Positions 12,719 to 13,156 of a stretch of 13,156 nucleotides of DNA are shown here, in pieces. The notes under the pieces are model-generated. The model was not told the DNA's origin. It saw only the letters and a program-made list of their open reading frames with translations, and ran no database searches. Made by a program: the position numbers and the translations under genes. This DNA comes from Planctomycetaceae bacterium (GTDB taxonomy: Bacteria; Planctomycetota; Phycisphaerae; Phycisphaerales; SM1A02). The first letter of the stretch is position 1; every line of letters begins with the position of its first letter. The stretch is from the NCBI GenBank assembly GCA_027488265.1, contig JAIYCA010000030.1, forward strand, positions 1-13,156, in the 5' to 3' direction.

Positions 12719-13156
12719 CTAGTACGCCCAACCAAAGAGGAGCGCGGCGAGGTCTTGCGCATTCACGAAGCCGTCGCCCGTGAGGTCATACGTCGTGTTC
12801 ATCGTGCCCCACGCGGAGAGCAGCAACGACAGGTCACTCGCGCCAACGATTCCGTCGTTGTCGAAATCCGCAGGTTCATCACTTCCGCCTTGCGAGAGCG
12901 CGCTCGGAGGCACGATATCGAGTGCAACGCTAGGACCCTGCCATCGCAAAATGAGGCCCGCTTCGCCGGTTCGTTCGAAGTACTCGACGCGAAGCGCATG
13001 CCGGCCAGCCGCAAGTCCAATGGTGCCGGACCGCGAGGACATTCCGTGAAGCCCATCATGCGACACAACAACTTCGCCACCAATGAGCAGTCGAGAACCT
13101 TCGTCTGATTCAAGCGTGAACGTCCACGCGCCATCGGCGGGCACGTCGATCCAACC
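12719..13156 (-). CDS. PA14-like / dockerin protein, C-terminal 145 residues, runs off the right edge
   Basis: The frame is open to the window edge, so this is the tail of a longer minus-strand gene. It begins GWIDVPADGAWTFTLESDEG, continues SRLLIGGEVVVSHDG and YFERTGEAGLILRWQGP (the PA14-like module) and ends with a dockerin (DFDNDGIVGASDLSLLLSAWG and DLTGDGFVNAQDLAALLFGW). It aligns by eye almost without gaps with residues about 632-776 of the neighbouring metallopeptidase, including the FERTG and SALSxGG blocks, so it is a paralogue. Whether it carries a protease domain is outside the window. In the first calcium loop, GIVGASDL has Gly-Ala where the neighbour has Asp-Ala, a possible weakening of calcium binding. 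Confidence 0.88.
   Translation of the reverse strand, partial: GWIDVPADGAWTFTLESDEGSRLLIGGEVVVSHDGLHGMSSRSGTIGLAAGRHALRVEYFERTGEAGLILRWQGPSVALDIVPPSALSQGGSDEPADFDNDGIVGASDLSLLLSAWGTMNTTYDLTGDGFVNAQDLAALLFGWAY

Noticed and set aside
1..13156. CRISPR array, tRNA, rRNA, insertion sequence or phage genes
   Set aside because: No spaced direct repeats, cloverleaf-like sequence, transposase or integrase motif, or terminal inverted repeat was seen in any gap or frame.

Overview
The window looks like chromosome from a GC-rich planctomycete, most likely of the class Phycisphaerae. Three secreted proteins end in short dockerin-type repeats with the xLLxxWG flavour common in that group. The ECF-like sigma factor is of a divergent kind, and the codons are strongly GC3-biased. 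This placement is inferred from protein character, not from a marker gene. No tRNA, rRNA, CRISPR array, transposase or phage gene was recognised.

Layout. Positions 1-4732 are all on the minus strand. In transcription order they hold tdh (SDR-type L-threonine 3-dehydrogenase), a divergent ECF-like sigma factor, a membrane-segment/RCC1-propeller/dockerin open frame coupled to the sigma gene by an ATGA overlap, a Phd/VapC-type toxin-antitoxin pair with a striking triple-palindrome operator, and the start of kbl (2-amino-3-ketobutyrate CoA ligase), which runs off the left edge. tdh and kbl encode the two consecutive steps threonine -> 2-amino-3-ketobutyrate -> glycine + acetyl-CoA, so a regulatory pair and a TA module sit between two genes of one pathway. 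Positions 4802-5275 (+) hold a DUF985-type cupin, divergent from tdh. Positions 5323-6294 (-) hold an exported sugar-phosphate isomerase/epimerase-like TIM-barrel protein, convergent with the cupin. Positions 6422-10176 (+) hold a two-gene operon: a His-rich lipoprotein with an NHL/SMP-30-like beta-propeller, overlapping by GTGA a secreted Ntn-hydrolase of the penicillin acylase family. Positions 10157-12487 (-) hold a secreted reprolysin-like zinc metallopeptidase with a PA14-like module and a dockerin; its 3' end overlaps the acylase gene by 20 bp. Positions 12719-13156 (-) hold the C-terminus of a paralogue with the same PA14-dockerin tail, cut by the right edge.

How the genes fit together. 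Much of the window encodes exported proteins: propeller-dockerin, TIM-barrel, lipoprotein, acylase and two PA14-dockerin proteins. The most interesting candidate system is the sigma factor plus the 478-codon open frame downstream of it. If translated from the coupled start, that frame gives a cytoplasmic N-terminus, one membrane span, and an outside seven-blade-like propeller and dockerin. This resembles in layout, though not visibly in sequence, the RsgI-type membrane anti-sigma factors that carry extracellular sensor domains. A strong internal Shine-Dalgarno and signal peptide argue for a second, shorter secreted product. Several genes (toxin-antitoxin, lipoprotein, possibly kbl) have a TANNNT box 6-7 nt before the start codon and no Shine-Dalgarno, suggesting leaderless transcripts.
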